Assembly: GCA_028819255.1 (NCBI GenBank)
Contig: JAPPMB010000137.1
Coordinates: forward strand, 1-64,000
Origin: Bryobacterales bacterium
Lineage (GTDB): Bacteria > Acidobacteriota > Terriglobia > Bryobacterales > UBA6623
Direction: 5' to 3'
DNA: 64,000 nt
The position numbers and the translations under genes are program-made. Position 1 is the stretch's first letter; the number at the start of each line of letters is the position of its first letter. Under the pieces are notes generated by a model. That model was not told the origin of the DNA. It saw only the letters and a program-made list of their open reading frames with translations, and did no database searches. Below, in pieces: positions 16,352-25,203 of this stretch.

Positions 16352-17737
16352 GTGAACGAACGGGATCGCGGGACTCGATGGTACGCGGAGGTCACGCGTC
16401 AGCAGTGGACCGTGCTGCTGATTGCATCGCTCGGATGGGTCTTCGACACGTTCGAGGGCCAAGTCTACGTATCGAGCATGAACGAGGCAATGCCGGACCT
16501 CCTGCCGGGCATGGACCGGATGGGCGCGGCGGAGCGAGCGGGGCGTCTGGCCTATTTCAACAACATCGCGTTCGGCGCGTTCCTTGTGGGGGGCGCTGCG
16601 GGCGGCGTGCTGTTCGGCGTCCTCGGCGACCGGATCGGGCGCGTGACGACGCTGTCGATTACGATCGCCACCTATTCCGCGTTTACGTTCCTCTCGTCGC
16701 TGTCGATGACCTGGTGGCATCTGGTGGCGTTCCGATTCCTGGTGGCGATGGGCGTGGGAGGCGAGTGGGCCGTCGCGGCGGCCTTGGTGGCGGAGGCGTT
16801 CCCCCGGAAGGCGCGCTCCTGGTCGCTTGCTATCTTCCACGCCTCAAGCGTCATCGGCACCTGGCTGGCGATCGGCGTGGGGGCGTTCATCGTTGCCAGA
16901 GGCGCGTTCATCTTGCCGCTGGCCGGGACCCCCTCAGTGGCCAGTTGGAGAGTCGGGTTCGCGACAGGAGCAGTCCCGGCGCTGCTGATCCTGGTGATCC
17001 GCCGGAAGCTCCGGGGTGAGACGCAGGCCTGGAGCCGTTCCAGAAAAGCCTTCAAGGGGCGGACAGGTCGGGCGGCGGAACTGTTCGGACCGGCTCTGCG
17101 GCGGCGCACGTTGGTCGGGATCGCGCTGGCCTCGATCGGTCTCGCGACGTTTTGGGGCGTCCACATCTACGGCAAGGATCTGCTGCGAGGCGAGATTGAG
17201 GCGAGGCTGCCGGAACCCGACCCGAGCCGCGCCGACGGAGCGGACCCCGAGGGCGACCGTTTCGCCCTGCTGAAGCGGTGGGAAATGCTCGGGATGCTGC
17301 TTGCCTCCACCGGTGGCGGCGCCGGCCTGCTTGCCTTCGGCGGACTCGCGGAGGCGCTGGGACGCCGTCGCGCGTTCGTTTTGTTCCACGTGGTCGGATT
17401 CGGCGCGGCTGTGTTGGTGTTTCAGGCGATCTCGTCGCCCGTCGGGCTCATGGTTGCGCTTCCCGTGTTCGGATTCTTCACCGTCGGCATGCACGCCGGG
17501 TACGCAGTCTACTTCCCCGAACTGTTTCCGACCAGGGTGAGAAGCACCGGGACCGGCTTGTGCTTCAACGTGGCCCGGATCCTGGCGGCGCCGGTTCTGG
17601 TCGCGTCCGGCTGGATGCAGCGGGATCTGGGCATGACGATGCGGAGCGCCGCTTCCCTGCTCAGCCTGCTCTTCCTGCCCGGTGCGGCGGTGATTGCGGC
17701 TGGCCCGGAAACCAAGGGAACCGACCTGCCAGAATAG
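16352..17737 (+). CDS. MFS transporter, sugar/metabolite:proton symporter type
   Basis: This is a twelve-helix major facilitator protein of about 461 residues. The family motif between helices 2 and 3 reads GVLGDRIGRV, and helix 4 carries FRFLVAMGVGGEWAVAAALVAEAFP, as in the metabolite:H+ symporter subgroup. GTG at 16352 is the chosen start. In-frame sequence upstream runs antisense to the nagB-like gene and is not protein-like. It is divergent from the nagB-like deaminase and followed after 51 bases by a Tat-exported Gfo/Idh oxidoreductase. That context suggests import of a sugar or sugar derivative. Confidence 0.9.
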   Translation: MNERDRGTRWYAEVTRQQWTVLLIASLGWVFDTFEGQVYVSSMNEAMPDLLPGMDRMGAAERAGRLAYFNNIAFGAFLVGGAAGGVLFGVLGDRIGRVTTLSITIATYSAFTFLSSLSMTWWHLVAFRFLVAMGVGGEWAVAAALVAEAFPRKARSWSLAIFHASSVIGTWLAIGVGAFIVARGAFILPLAGTPSVASWRVGFATGAVPALLILVIRRKLRGETQAWSRSRKAFKGRTGRAAELFGPALRRRTLVGIALASIGLATFWGVHIYGKDLLRGEIEARLPEPDPSRADGADPEGDRFALLKRWEMLGMLLASTGGGAGLLAFGGLAEALGRRRAFVLFHVVGFGAAVLVFQAISSPVGLMVALPVFGFFTVGMHAGYAVYFPELFPTRVRSTGTGLCFNVARILAAPVLVASGWMQRDLGMTMRSAASLLSLLFLPGAAVIAAGPETKGTDLPE

Positions 17738-17788
17738 TCGGCGCTGGAGACGGTTCGAAGCTTGAGAACCGGAGGAGGGAACCGAGCC

Positions 17789-18916
17789 GTGCACGGAGAG
17801 CTTTCCAGAAGAACGCTACTGGCGAGCGGCCTCGCCGCCGCTGCTGTCCGACGGTCGGTCGGGCAATCCGACGAAGCCGGCCATCCGCCGAGAGTCGGCG
17901 TGATCGGTCTGGGAAACCGTAGCGGAAGGCACCTGCATGCCCTTGGGGAGCTTCGGGAAGTCGAGGTGGTGGCGCTCAGCGACATCCAGTCGGATCGGAT
18001 GCGGGCCGCCCGGCAGGGGCCGGCAGCGAACGCCGAGATGTACACCGACTACCGGGAGCTGATCGCTGACTCCCGAGTGCAGGCAGTCACCGTCGCAACC
18101 CCCAACAACCTGCACGCGGAAATGGCGATCGCCGCGCTGCGGGCAGGGAAGGACGTGCTGCTCGAGAAGCCAATCGGACTGAACTACGAGGAGGCTCTCG
18201 CCGTGGCGGCCGCGGCCAGGGAGACCGGCCGGACGCTTGCAATCGGGATGCAGCGCTACTTTAAGGTCGCCTACCGGAAGATCATCGAGGCTGTCAATTC
18301 CGGGGCCATCGGCACGCCGTACCTCTTCAGCCTGAATGAGTACCGTGGGGACTGGAATCCGCGTACCTGGCGCTGGCCGGATCCCCAGACGGGAAAAACG
18401 ACTCCCTGGCGGCACCTGCGCGCTATGGCAGGCTCCAGCCTCCTCGAGTTCTCGGTGCATTCGTACGCCTTGCTGTACGAGATGATCGGACAGCCGCTCA
18501 CGTTCTGTGCGGCGACCGGCGGTGCCGTGCACTGGCCGGAGCGGTCGACGGAGGACAACATCTCGGTGATAGCCGAGTTCGGCGACATTCGACTTCAGCA
18601 CACCTACTCCGGATCCGCTCCCGGGGCAGAGTGGGCCATGACGATCACCGGCAGCAAGGGGTCCCTGCAGTACGACTTCCGAACGGCCACGATCCGCGCC
18701 ATCGGCTCCGAGCCACAGGAACTGGACCTCGGACCGGCCAGGCGCGAGGGCTTCAGCATGGAGGCGGAGATGTACCGGGACTTCTTCTCGGCGATCCGGA
18801 GGGGAGCCGAGCCGGCTCTGAACGCGCAGTTCGCGATTGAGGCATCCAAGATCGCCTATGCCGCCTGGACCAGCATCGACGAGCGCCGGATCGTGACGGA
18901 CAAGGACTACCCATAG
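17789..18916 (+). CDS. Gfo/Idh/MocA family oxidoreductase, probably Tat-exported
   Basis: This is an NAD(P)-dependent sugar oxidoreductase of the glucose-fructose oxidoreductase family, 375 residues. The N-terminus has a twin-arginine motif [15 protein letters not shown]. The Rossmann motif [13 protein letters not shown] follows, then DIQ at the end of strand 2 and the EKPIGLN loop with the catalytic-site Lys. GTG at 17789 is chosen because GGAGGAGGG lies about nine bases upstream. Many Acidobacteriota and Planctomycetes carry such Tat-exported members next to sugar genes. It probably acts on a sugar in the periplasm. It follows the MFS gene and may share its transcript. Confidence 0.92.
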   Translation: MHGELSRRTLLASGLAAAAVRRSVGQSDEAGHPPRVGVIGLGNRSGRHLHALGELREVEVVALSDIQSDRMRAARQGPAANAEMYTDYRELIADSRVQAVTVATPNNLHAEMAIAALRAGKDVLLEKPIGLNYEEALAVAAAARETGRTLAIGMQRYFKVAYRKIIEAVNSGAIGTPYLFSLNEYRGDWNPRTWRWPDPQTGKTTPWRHLRAMAGSSLLEFSVHSYALLYEMIGQPLTFCAATGGAVHWPERSTEDNISVIAEFGDIRLQHTYSGSAPGAEWAMTITGSKGSLQYDFRTATIRAIGSEPQELDLGPARREGFSMEAEMYRDFFSAIRRGAEPALNAQFAIEASKIAYAAWTSIDERRIVTDKDYP

Positions 18917-19086
18917 ACTTCCCGCCCGGAACGGGTCTCGGGCTGACGTGCCCGAGGCTGCGACACGCGTCTTCCATCCTCATCCCTCAGTCCACTCCGC
19001 TCCGCCGAACAACGACTCCGCTTCCCCAGCGGCAATGCCTAGGAATCTTCGAAGCCAACAACAGGTGGGGCAACCAGCGACGCGCG

Positions 19087-20427
19087 CTAAGGGCCGTTCG
19101 AATCAATCTCGCTCTCCCACGCCGAGAGCGCCGCTTCCAATTCCCTGACAACGTCTCCTTGCGACTCCGATGAGTCAGATGTCTCACCCAAATCCTGTGA
19201 CAAATCAAAGAGTTCCACCGTGGAGTTCGGGTGGCGAATGAGCTTCCAGCGTTCACGTCGCACGGCGGCTGCGCCACGCATTCTCCAGTACAGCGCCCTT
19301 GGTTCGGGAGGTTGGCGCGCCAGCAGCAGGGGCACCAGACTGACTCCGTCGAGGGCCGCATCAGGCTCCGCAGCCCCAGCCAGCTCACGGATCGTGGGAA
19401 CCAGGTCAAATGTCGCGGCAAGAGCGTCGGTCTCGCCTGGTCGGATGCGTCCCGGCCAACGAGCGATCGCAGGCACCCTGTGGCCGCCCTCATGGAGGTC
19501 TCCCTTCTGGCCCCGCAGAGGACCGTTGTCGGAAATGCTGTGATACCCGCCCTGGTAGGTGAGGTACCCGCCGTTGTCGGAAGTGAAGAACACGAAGGTC
19601 TCTTCATCGAGCCCCTGCCGGCGCAGGGCCGCAAGGATTCGCCCGACGCTGCCATCCACCGCTTCCACCATTTCCTTCACTTTCGAGGAGACGTCCAGGC
19701 TGTCGAGTTCGCCGAGCTTCGACAAGTTGTGATAGTTTCCGCCTTCAACCCGGTAGCCCCTGTCCGCAGGGCCCTGCCACGGGAAGTGAATGGCGAGGTG
19801 TGCGACGTACAGAAAGAAGGGCTCGTCGCGATGCCTCCCGATGAAGTCGACGCTGTGCGCTGTGATCAGGTCAACGCCGTAGCCTTCTTCCATCGAGATC
19901 CTGGAGCCGTGCCACCAGTCCTGCCTGCCTGACCGGTCGATGTGGGAATGATGGTCCCCGTCTCCGCTGCCCAGGCCCCGAAAGTCATCGAACCCCTGGT
20001 TCAAGGGCATGAAGGGCGGATGGTATCCCAAGTGCCACTTCCCGTACATGGCGGTGGCATAGCCCTCGGCTGAGAGCATTTCCGCGACCGTGACCGCCTC
20101 GTGGGGAAGCCCAAGGTCGTAATCGTCGATGCCTGACAGCGCACTCTCGAACTGTTCTCCGAAGCGCTGCGGGTAGAGCCCTGTCAGCAGCGCTGCACGC
20201 GTGGGAGTGCACATCGGGCCGTTGGAGTGGAAGTCCGTGAATCGCAGGCCCTCGGCCGCCATGCGGTCAAGGTGCGGCGTACGGTTGAGGCCGCTCCCGT
20301 AGGCCCCGATGTCCCCGTAGCCGAGATCGTCGACCAGAATCAGGACGAAGTTCGGTCTTGTCTCGACCGCCGTGGAACACGACAGAGCGGTCAGGAACGC
20401 CGGCAGGCACACGAACCTAAGGTGCAT
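19087..20427 (-). CDS. Sulfatase, arylsulfatase A / GALNS-like
   Basis: This is a type I sulfatase of 446 residues. The formylglycine motif is C-T-P-T-R at Cys73, inside NGPMCTPTRAALLTGLYPQR. Metal ligands come from VDDLGYGDIG at the start and TSDNGG later, and GKWHLG is present. The N-terminus is a signal or lipoprotein signal (LTALSC). ATG at 20427 is chosen over earlier frame extension, which is not signal-like. It resembles arylsulfatase A and N-acetylgalactosamine-6-sulfatase relatives. With the nagB-like, MFS and Gfo/Idh genes nearby it suggests use of sulfated amino sugars. Divergent from the fatty acid transporter. Confidence 0.94.
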   Translation of the reverse strand: MHLRFVCLPAFLTALSCSTAVETRPNFVLILVDDLGYGDIGAYGSGLNRTPHLDRMAAEGLRFTDFHSNGPMCTPTRAALLTGLYPQRFGEQFESALSGIDDYDLGLPHEAVTVAEMLSAEGYATAMYGKWHLGYHPPFMPLNQGFDDFRGLGSGDGDHHSHIDRSGRQDWWHGSRISMEEGYGVDLITAHSVDFIGRHRDEPFFLYVAHLAIHFPWQGPADRGYRVEGGNYHNLSKLGELDSLDVSSKVKEMVEAVDGSVGRILAALRRQGLDEETFVFFTSDNGGYLTYQGGYHSISDNGPLRGQKGDLHEGGHRVPAIARWPGRIRPGETDALAATFDLVPTIRELAGAAEPDAALDGVSLVPLLLARQPPEPRALYWRMRGAAAVRRERWKLIRHPNSTVELFDLSQDLGETSDSSESQGDVVRELEAALSAWESEIDSNGP

Positions 20428-20497
20428 CGCTCGCAGTGTAGACGAAGTCCCGCCGCCGGGGCCGCAGACGCCCGCTGTGTGTCCCATTCGGCTTCTG

Positions 20498-20503
20498 TAT
20501 ACT
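20498..20503 (+). promoter_or_regulatory. Possible -10 box ahead of the fatty acid transporter
   Basis: TATACT stands out in GC-rich sequence 24 bases before the ATG at 20527. No good -35 element lies 16-18 bases upstream, so this is only a candidate. Confidence 0.25.
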
Positions 20504-20526
20504 CTCGCCAAGGTCAACTCCGTCCA

Positions 20527-21927
20527 ATGCCGTCTGAACCTGCCAAACAATCCGTACCGGAAGGCGCCCAGCCACCGGACCGGCTCTTCCGCATGGCGCA
20601 GGTGATCGGGAACTGGATCCCCGACGCGATGACCATGGCCATCCTGCTCATGGTTGTCCTTGCGATTGCAGCCCTCCTATTCGGAGACCCGCCGCTCCAG
20701 GTGATGGACGCCTACTACGAAGGCCTATGGATGCTCCTGCCCTTCACGATGCAGATGAGTCTGATCCTGGTGCTCGGCTCGACGCTCGCATCCACCAGAT
20801 TCTTCGGACGCCTTGTCCACACGCTCTCGAGTCTGCCCCGGAGCGAAGGGCAGACGATCGCCCTTTCGATGGCGACGACATGCTGCCTCGCCTACTGCTT
20901 CTGGGGCCTCAGTCTGGCCCTGGCCCCCCTGGTCGCCGTTACCTATGCCCGGCAATCGGAACTCAAGGGACACCCGGTTGACTTCCCGTTCCTTCTCTCG
21001 GCCAATGCGGCTGCGGGCGCAATCTGGCAGTTCGGCCTCTCGGCGAGTGCGCCCCTGCTCATGAACACGCCGGACCACTTTCTCGAGCACGTGACGGGCC
21101 TGATGCCGTTGTCCACGACGATCTGGGCGCCGGCGACACTGGTCTACCTGGCCGTCTATCTGACCAGCGTGTTCACTCTGGCCCGGCTCCTCATGCCCAA
21201 GAAGGCGCGGCCGATCTCGATGTTTCCAGAGTCCCGCAAGCTCGCCGACTCCACCCTCAGCGCGGCGGGCAAGCCTGTCGAGAAGCCGCCGCGCTCTGAC
21301 CGGTTCGCCGAGCGCCTGGAAGCCAACCGCATGCCGTGTGCAGTCCTCACGGCGGCGCTCTTCGGGTGGCTGCTCTACCACGTCTTCGTCAGAGGGGGGG
21401 GACTTCAGCTCAACTCGCTGATCACCGCGCTGTTGACACTCGGCCTGCTTCTGCACGGCAGCGTGCTGAACTTCACCAGGGCACTTCCTCGCGCAGTGGT
21501 GACGGCGTGGCCGGTCATCGTGCTGTACCACCTCTACGCCGGTGTGGCCGGTCTGCTGGAAAAGACCTCGATCGGCATAGAATTCGCCGAGTATCTGGCG
21601 TCCATTTCCACGGAGTACACGTTCCCCCTCCTCACGCTGGTGTCGGCCGCGGTGGTCTCCGTCTTCGTGCCGTCGAGCGGCGGCCAGTGGGTCATCCAGG
21701 GGTTCATAACGTCGAAGGCCTCGCTCGCCGTTGGCGTGACGGCCCAGCGGGGCCTCCTCGCGCTGAGCGTCGGAGACCATGTGGGGAACCTCGTTTCGCC
21801 GTTCTGGGCGGTGATTGCTGCGGGTATCGCAAGAATGGACTTTCGCACGTATATCGGATACAACTACGTCTGGGTGGTCCTCTGGGTTGGCTTCGGAGCC
21901 TTGTGCTTCACGTTCCTTCCCGCGTAG
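20527..21927 (+). CDS. Short-chain fatty acid transporter, AtoE family
   Basis: This integral membrane protein of 466 residues has about twelve hydrophobic segments and matches the AtoE/TIGR00366 short-chain fatty acid transporter family. Diagnostic stretches are WIPDAMTMAILLM near the N-terminus, the CLAYCFWGLSLALAPL helix, and FVPSSGGQWVIQGF with the following SVGDHVGNLVSPFWAV. ATG at 20527 is used; sequence before it is spacer and antisense to the sulfatase. It would import acetoacetate, butyrate or similar acids. The divergent partner 100 bases away is the GALNS-like sulfatase, with no obvious functional link. Confidence 0.92.
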   Translation: MPSEPAKQSVPEGAQPPDRLFRMAQVIGNWIPDAMTMAILLMVVLAIAALLFGDPPLQVMDAYYEGLWMLLPFTMQMSLILVLGSTLASTRFFGRLVHTLSSLPRSEGQTIALSMATTCCLAYCFWGLSLALAPLVAVTYARQSELKGHPVDFPFLLSANAAAGAIWQFGLSASAPLLMNTPDHFLEHVTGLMPLSTTIWAPATLVYLAVYLTSVFTLARLLMPKKARPISMFPESRKLADSTLSAAGKPVEKPPRSDRFAERLEANRMPCAVLTAALFGWLLYHVFVRGGGLQLNSLITALLTLGLLLHGSVLNFTRALPRAVVTAWPVIVLYHLYAGVAGLLEKTSIGIEFAEYLASISTEYTFPLLTLVSAAVVSVFVPSSGGQWVIQGFITSKASLAVGVTAQRGLLALSVGDHVGNLVSPFWAVIAAGIARMDFRTYIGYNYVWVVLWVGFGALCFTFLPA

Positions 21928-22359
21928 AGTCGAGCAGGAGAACGCTGCCTCCGGTGTCGGGTCCTTTGTCGGGCGTCGCTTGTGAGGCTGGGCAGCACTC
22001 GCCCCACGTGAAACTGTGGCACGCACGAATTCCGCAGAATCCTTCGGTTCCTGCTTAGCCGTGTCGGACTCGTCGGCTGCGGCCTTCAGGAGGCAGGTCG
22101 GACCGAAGAGTCACACTCGCTCCGGAAGTGCAGGGTGCGGCTAAGCGGCTATTGCGGGCCTACGGTGGCCGGAAGGAGGAGCGCCATGCGCACCATTTCC
22201 ATACCGGCACAGGACGTGCTGAACTCGTCGCGCGGTGTGGAACGCTGCGGACGGCAGTCTCGCCACGGGAGCGGGAACTGCCGTTTCTCGGATCTGAACT
22301 TGGAGTTCTCGCGCACTGAGCGCCGAGAAAAACATTCGCTACGGGTGGGAGCTTGCCGG
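21928..22359. other. Gap with an isolated strong ribosome-binding site and short frame
   Basis: No family is recognised here. AAGGAGGA at 22172-22180 stands seven bases before ATG at 22186. The frame starts MRTISIPAQDVLNSS, like small antitoxin-type proteins, but soon becomes arginine-rich and runs to 22437 into the antisense of the methylase end. It may be the 5' stub of a lost gene. An 8-base inverted repeat (22284-22291 with 22323-22330) lies inside. Confidence 0.35.
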
Positions 22360-23397
22360 TTACGGGACCGATGGTTGAACGATTCGCGTGCTTTTCCCGC
22401 CGTGGACAGATGGCTCGGCGCACCATTGCTTTCTTAGCAGCCCCAAGCCTTCCTCCAGGCCCGGGTCCAAGCGCATTACGCTGGCAGTTCCGAACAGCAG
22501 TTCGCGGTCGAGAGCCTCGCGAGTCTCGTCGCGATAGGCCTCGTTTGCCGGTAAGAACTCGCGGTCCTTGATGCTGTCGAAGATCTCGCGGCAGCGATCC
22601 AGCTGTCCCGCAGTCAACTCACGAGGGTCGAGCACGGGTAGCCCTGTGAGCTTGGCAACGGTGATGGACGCCCGTCCCTGCTGCTGCCTCGTCCCGTGCC
22701 ACCAGAACAGGACAAGCCCCAGAGTTGAGTTGGCCCAAAGCAGGAGGGGAACCTCGAATCGCGGCTCATGAGGAATCAGGTTCGGCCAAGCCCTTCCTCC
22801 CAGGCACTCTTCCGGCGTAAGGCACATGGCGAGGCTCTGGGAGTTCAATCGGAAGTCCCTGTTGGCATGCAGCCGGGACGCCCCGCGGTTCCAGCGCTCG
22901 ACCGCTCGCGCTCGGTCGTTCGGTCGGGGATCCCCACAAGAGTCGGGCAACACCACGAACCTGCGTTCCCCGTCGGCGAAATGCGCCCAAAGCATCGGCC
23001 ACGTCGGTATCTCGCCCACACGCAGGTTGCGCACGATGAACGGTCCTCGGGCAAGGCCTGTCTCACTGCTGGTTGTGAAGCCGCCGTTGATGTCTCTGTC
23101 AACAAGGCCCCGCGCCGCCACCGCGCCAAGCGCCACCACCGGCAGCTTGATCGCCTGCGCCCGCCGCGGCAAGCGGAGATACCCTCCGGCTAGGCTGCGC
23201 GCCGCCTCGATGACGCTCGCGGACCGGACGCCTGCGGCACCCGCTTCCAGGATGTCACCCAGCACGGCCTGACATCTGGCATTCTTCGCTTTGACCGCGG
23301 CCTCGAGCAGCGACGAGGGCCTTGCCGACAGATTGGAGAATGCCGCCTCGGACCCGCCCTCGTCCCGCTTGGTCGCCACAACTAGGCATTCGGCCAT
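22360..23397 (-). CDS. C-terminal fragment of the split N-6 DNA methylase
   Basis: This piece follows the second in-frame TAG. The open frame begins at 23484 with ALRAHYDDIHLTS, typical of sequence just after the methyltransferase catalytic fold. ATG at 23397 is the first possible independent start. The rest resembles the C-terminal half of large N6 methylases, with NLIPHEPRFEVPLLLWANST and a helical end that in this family contributes to target recognition. It is unlikely to work alone because motifs I and IV are in the preceding piece. It ends in TAA at 22360. Confidence 0.6.
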   Translation of the reverse strand: MAECLVVATKRDEGGSEAAFSNLSARPSSLLEAAVKAKNARCQAVLGDILEAGAAGVRSASVIEAARSLAGGYLRLPRRAQAIKLPVVALGAVAARGLVDRDINGGFTTSSETGLARGPFIVRNLRVGEIPTWPMLWAHFADGERRFVVLPDSCGDPRPNDRARAVERWNRGASRLHANRDFRLNSQSLAMCLTPEECLGGRAWPNLIPHEPRFEVPLLLWANSTLGLVLFWWHGTRQQQGRASITVAKLTGLPVLDPRELTAGQLDRCREIFDSIKDREFLPANEAYRDETREALDRELLFGTASVMRLDPGLEEGLGLLRKQWCAEPSVHGGKSTRIVQPSVP

Positions 23398-23484
23398 GCC
23401 GGTGTCCGCCGAGAACGCCCGCGCCGTACTGCCGGTCGCGGCAATGGACGTCAGATGAATGTCGTCGTAGTGGGCCCGCAGGGC

Positions 23485-24825
23485 CTACCGCGCCCCTTGC
23501 CACGACCCTCCCCTTGCGAACGAGAACGGAAGCACCATGGCCAGCACGCCGCCGTCTCTCAGCTTGCTGTGCCCCAGGTCCATGAAGTTCGACGCGAGAC
23601 CCGCGTTGCCATGGCCGAATAGGCCCGTCGTCTTCCTGAGTTTCCGTCCCATCGCCTGCTGCTCGTCGTGCGACGTGCTGAAGCCCGCGAACGACGGCAC
23701 CGGTATCTCGGCATGACGCGCCTCGTGGTTCGTCGGCCGCGTGAACGGCGGGTTCATGATGACCAGATCGCAGGACCTGTCCGCAATCGTGACGGAGTGT
23801 TCGCTGCGACTCTCCGACACCGTGCCGCCCATGGACTCGCTCGCGGCGAACAGGGAGTAGGAATGCTCCACATCGACAAAGTCCAGTGCGCCGACGTTGA
23901 TCTCGCCGTCGCTGACGCCGTACGGCAGCGTCACGATTCCGGACTTCCCGTAGGTGAGGGAGGGATGGGCGCTGGACAGCATGGAGCAGGTCAGATGGGC
24001 CGCGGCGGGCATGATGTCCAGCCCGGTCAGAACGCGCTCCATCAGGGCCTGATGCAGATCCTTGTCGTCGCCTCCGGCCCTGCGGTGGCGGCGGTTCACG
24101 GCACGCTGCACGGCGGACAGCAGAGCCCCCGTGCCGCAGGCGAAGTCCGCGATCCTCAGCTCTTCGATCACGGTCCGGTCCGACCAGTCCACATTCAGCC
24201 GCTCGACCGCCAGCTCCGCAAGCAGGCACGCGGACTCAGGCAGCGTGTAGAAGGTCGCGAGGAACTTCCGGTCGGCGATGAGGGTCTGGAACATCCTCCC
24301 TGCGAGGTCGTGATAGGTCGTCGCGCCCAGCTTGGCCAGTTCGGAAACGGACTCTCCGATCCGGCCCATCACGCGGAGAACCGCCCTGATCGGTATCTCC
24401 TCCAGCAGGTCGCGGGCAAGGCTGAAGATCGGCCAGTAGTTCACTTCGAGGATCGTCTCCCATGCATCCAGGAGCCTGAACTTGTCGAAGACGCCCTCCC
24501 GCTGGACGGGCGGAACGCCTGGCTTCCCCTCAATCGCCGCGTGGAACACGAAGGCGGAGACGCAGATCGCCGCCACCATGCGCTCGGTCTGCTTGCCGGC
24601 TTCCTGGTGAAGCACCTCGGCGAGCCGCTCCGGAGGGACTGGTCCGGACCAATTCGCAAGCAGGTTCGCCGCTTGCCGCACCACCCGTTCGAGGACTTCG
24701 GTGCCTCGTGCCAGTCTTCGTTCCGAGAGCGAGAGGTGCTCGACGGCATCCGCGAGATCGTCCATGCCCCCTTCCAGCCACCTCCGCCCGGGCGGCCAGC
24801 GGACGCTTTGGCCCCTGGCATCCAT
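23485..24825 (-). CDS. Methyltransferase-domain fragment of the split N-6 DNA methylase
   Basis: The 446-residue frame holds the SAM-binding motif FACGTG at residues 228-233 and the catalytic motif NPPF at 358-361. The family helical region before them is intact. ATG at 24825 directly follows the first TAG, so it could be translated by re-initiation. The end, VLPFSFARGGSWQGAR, normally continues into the next fragment without a break. In intact relatives this part transfers a methyl group from SAM to adenine in DNA. Alone it lacks the C-terminal region and is probably inactive. Confidence 0.75.
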   Translation of the reverse strand: MDARGQSVRWPPGRRWLEGGMDDLADAVEHLSLSERRLARGTEVLERVVRQAANLLANWSGPVPPERLAEVLHQEAGKQTERMVAAICVSAFVFHAAIEGKPGVPPVQREGVFDKFRLLDAWETILEVNYWPIFSLARDLLEEIPIRAVLRVMGRIGESVSELAKLGATTYHDLAGRMFQTLIADRKFLATFYTLPESACLLAELAVERLNVDWSDRTVIEELRIADFACGTGALLSAVQRAVNRRHRRAGGDDKDLHQALMERVLTGLDIMPAAAHLTCSMLSSAHPSLTYGKSGIVTLPYGVSDGEINVGALDFVDVEHSYSLFAASESMGGTVSESRSEHSVTIADRSCDLVIMNPPFTRPTNHEARHAEIPVPSFAGFSTSHDEQQAMGRKLRKTTGLFGHGNAGLASNFMDLGHSKLRDGGVLAMVLPFSFARGGSWQGAR

Positions 24826-25203
24826 CTAGTGCGTGGCGTAAAAGAATGCGGAACCCTCGACGGATTCGAGGTCACCGGTCCTGAGTCTCCCAGGCAGGAC
24901 AACGGACAAAACGCCTTCGATTTCGGCTCCTGTGCCCTGCAAGCTGGTCCCCAGCCGGCCTGCCGCGTCCAGGTCGAGCGTGTACGCCGGGGCGAACTCG
25001 GTCTCCACGATTACCGGCTGGCAAAAAGGCGGGGCGATCAGGATGTCCGGCCTCTTGGCTGTCCCCGTCCGCTGTTCAGCCTCCTGGATCACCTGGGTCC
25101 GCTCGGCGTGGACAGTTGCGTCAGTCCAGTCGGGATTCCGCCGTCTGAGGGCCCGCGCCAGCGCACCGTTCGCCTGCGGTTCCGTGTCCCTTGGGCCACT
25201 CAT
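24826..25203 (-). CDS. N-terminal nuclease-like fragment of the split N-6 DNA methylase
   Basis: This 125-residue frame carries a PD-(D/E)xK-like pattern: Pro52-Asp53 in RPDILI and Glu67-x-Glu69 in PVIVETEF. As I recall the family, such a domain precedes the methylase in one polypeptide, so the TAG at its end is internal to the ancestral gene. ATG at 25203 overlaps the TGA of the upstream transposase-relic frame (ATGA). That may be chance or translational coupling acquired after the insertion. No SD-like motif was noted. Confidence 0.6.
   Translation of the reverse strand: MSGPRDTEPQANGALARALRRRNPDWTDATVHAERTQVIQEAEQRTGTAKRPDILIAPPFCQPVIVETEFAPAYTLDLDAAGRLGTSLQGTGAEIEGVLSVVLPGRLRTGDLESVEGSAFFYATH

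Larger units (their letters stand above)
22360..25203 (-). pseudogene. N-6 DNA methylase with N-terminal nuclease-like domain, interrupted by two in-frame TAG codons
   Basis: Read as one frame this is a 948-codon gene for a type IIG-like restriction-modification protein. Order: an N-terminal PD-(D/E)xK-like domain, a helical region, an N6-adenine methyltransferase domain and a specificity-type C-terminal region. TAG at 24828-24826 follows FFYATH, and TAG at 23487-23485 follows GSWQGAR. In both places the reading frame and the expected family sequence resume on the next codon. No frameshift is visible over 2.8 kb. Since TAG ends many intact genes here, the simplest view is two recent nonsense mutations. 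An in-frame TAG read-through or sequence errors remain alternatives. The three pieces are listed separately. Confidence 0.75.

Noticed and set aside
20227-20526. Upstream extension of the fatty acid transporter frame
   Set aside because: It runs antisense to the sulfatase start and is not hydrophobic or protein-like. ATG at 20527 begins the transporter.
22284-22330. Terminator hairpin after the methylase gene
   Set aside because: The 8-base inverted repeat has a 31-base loop and the A/T tract is on the wrong side for the minus-strand gene.
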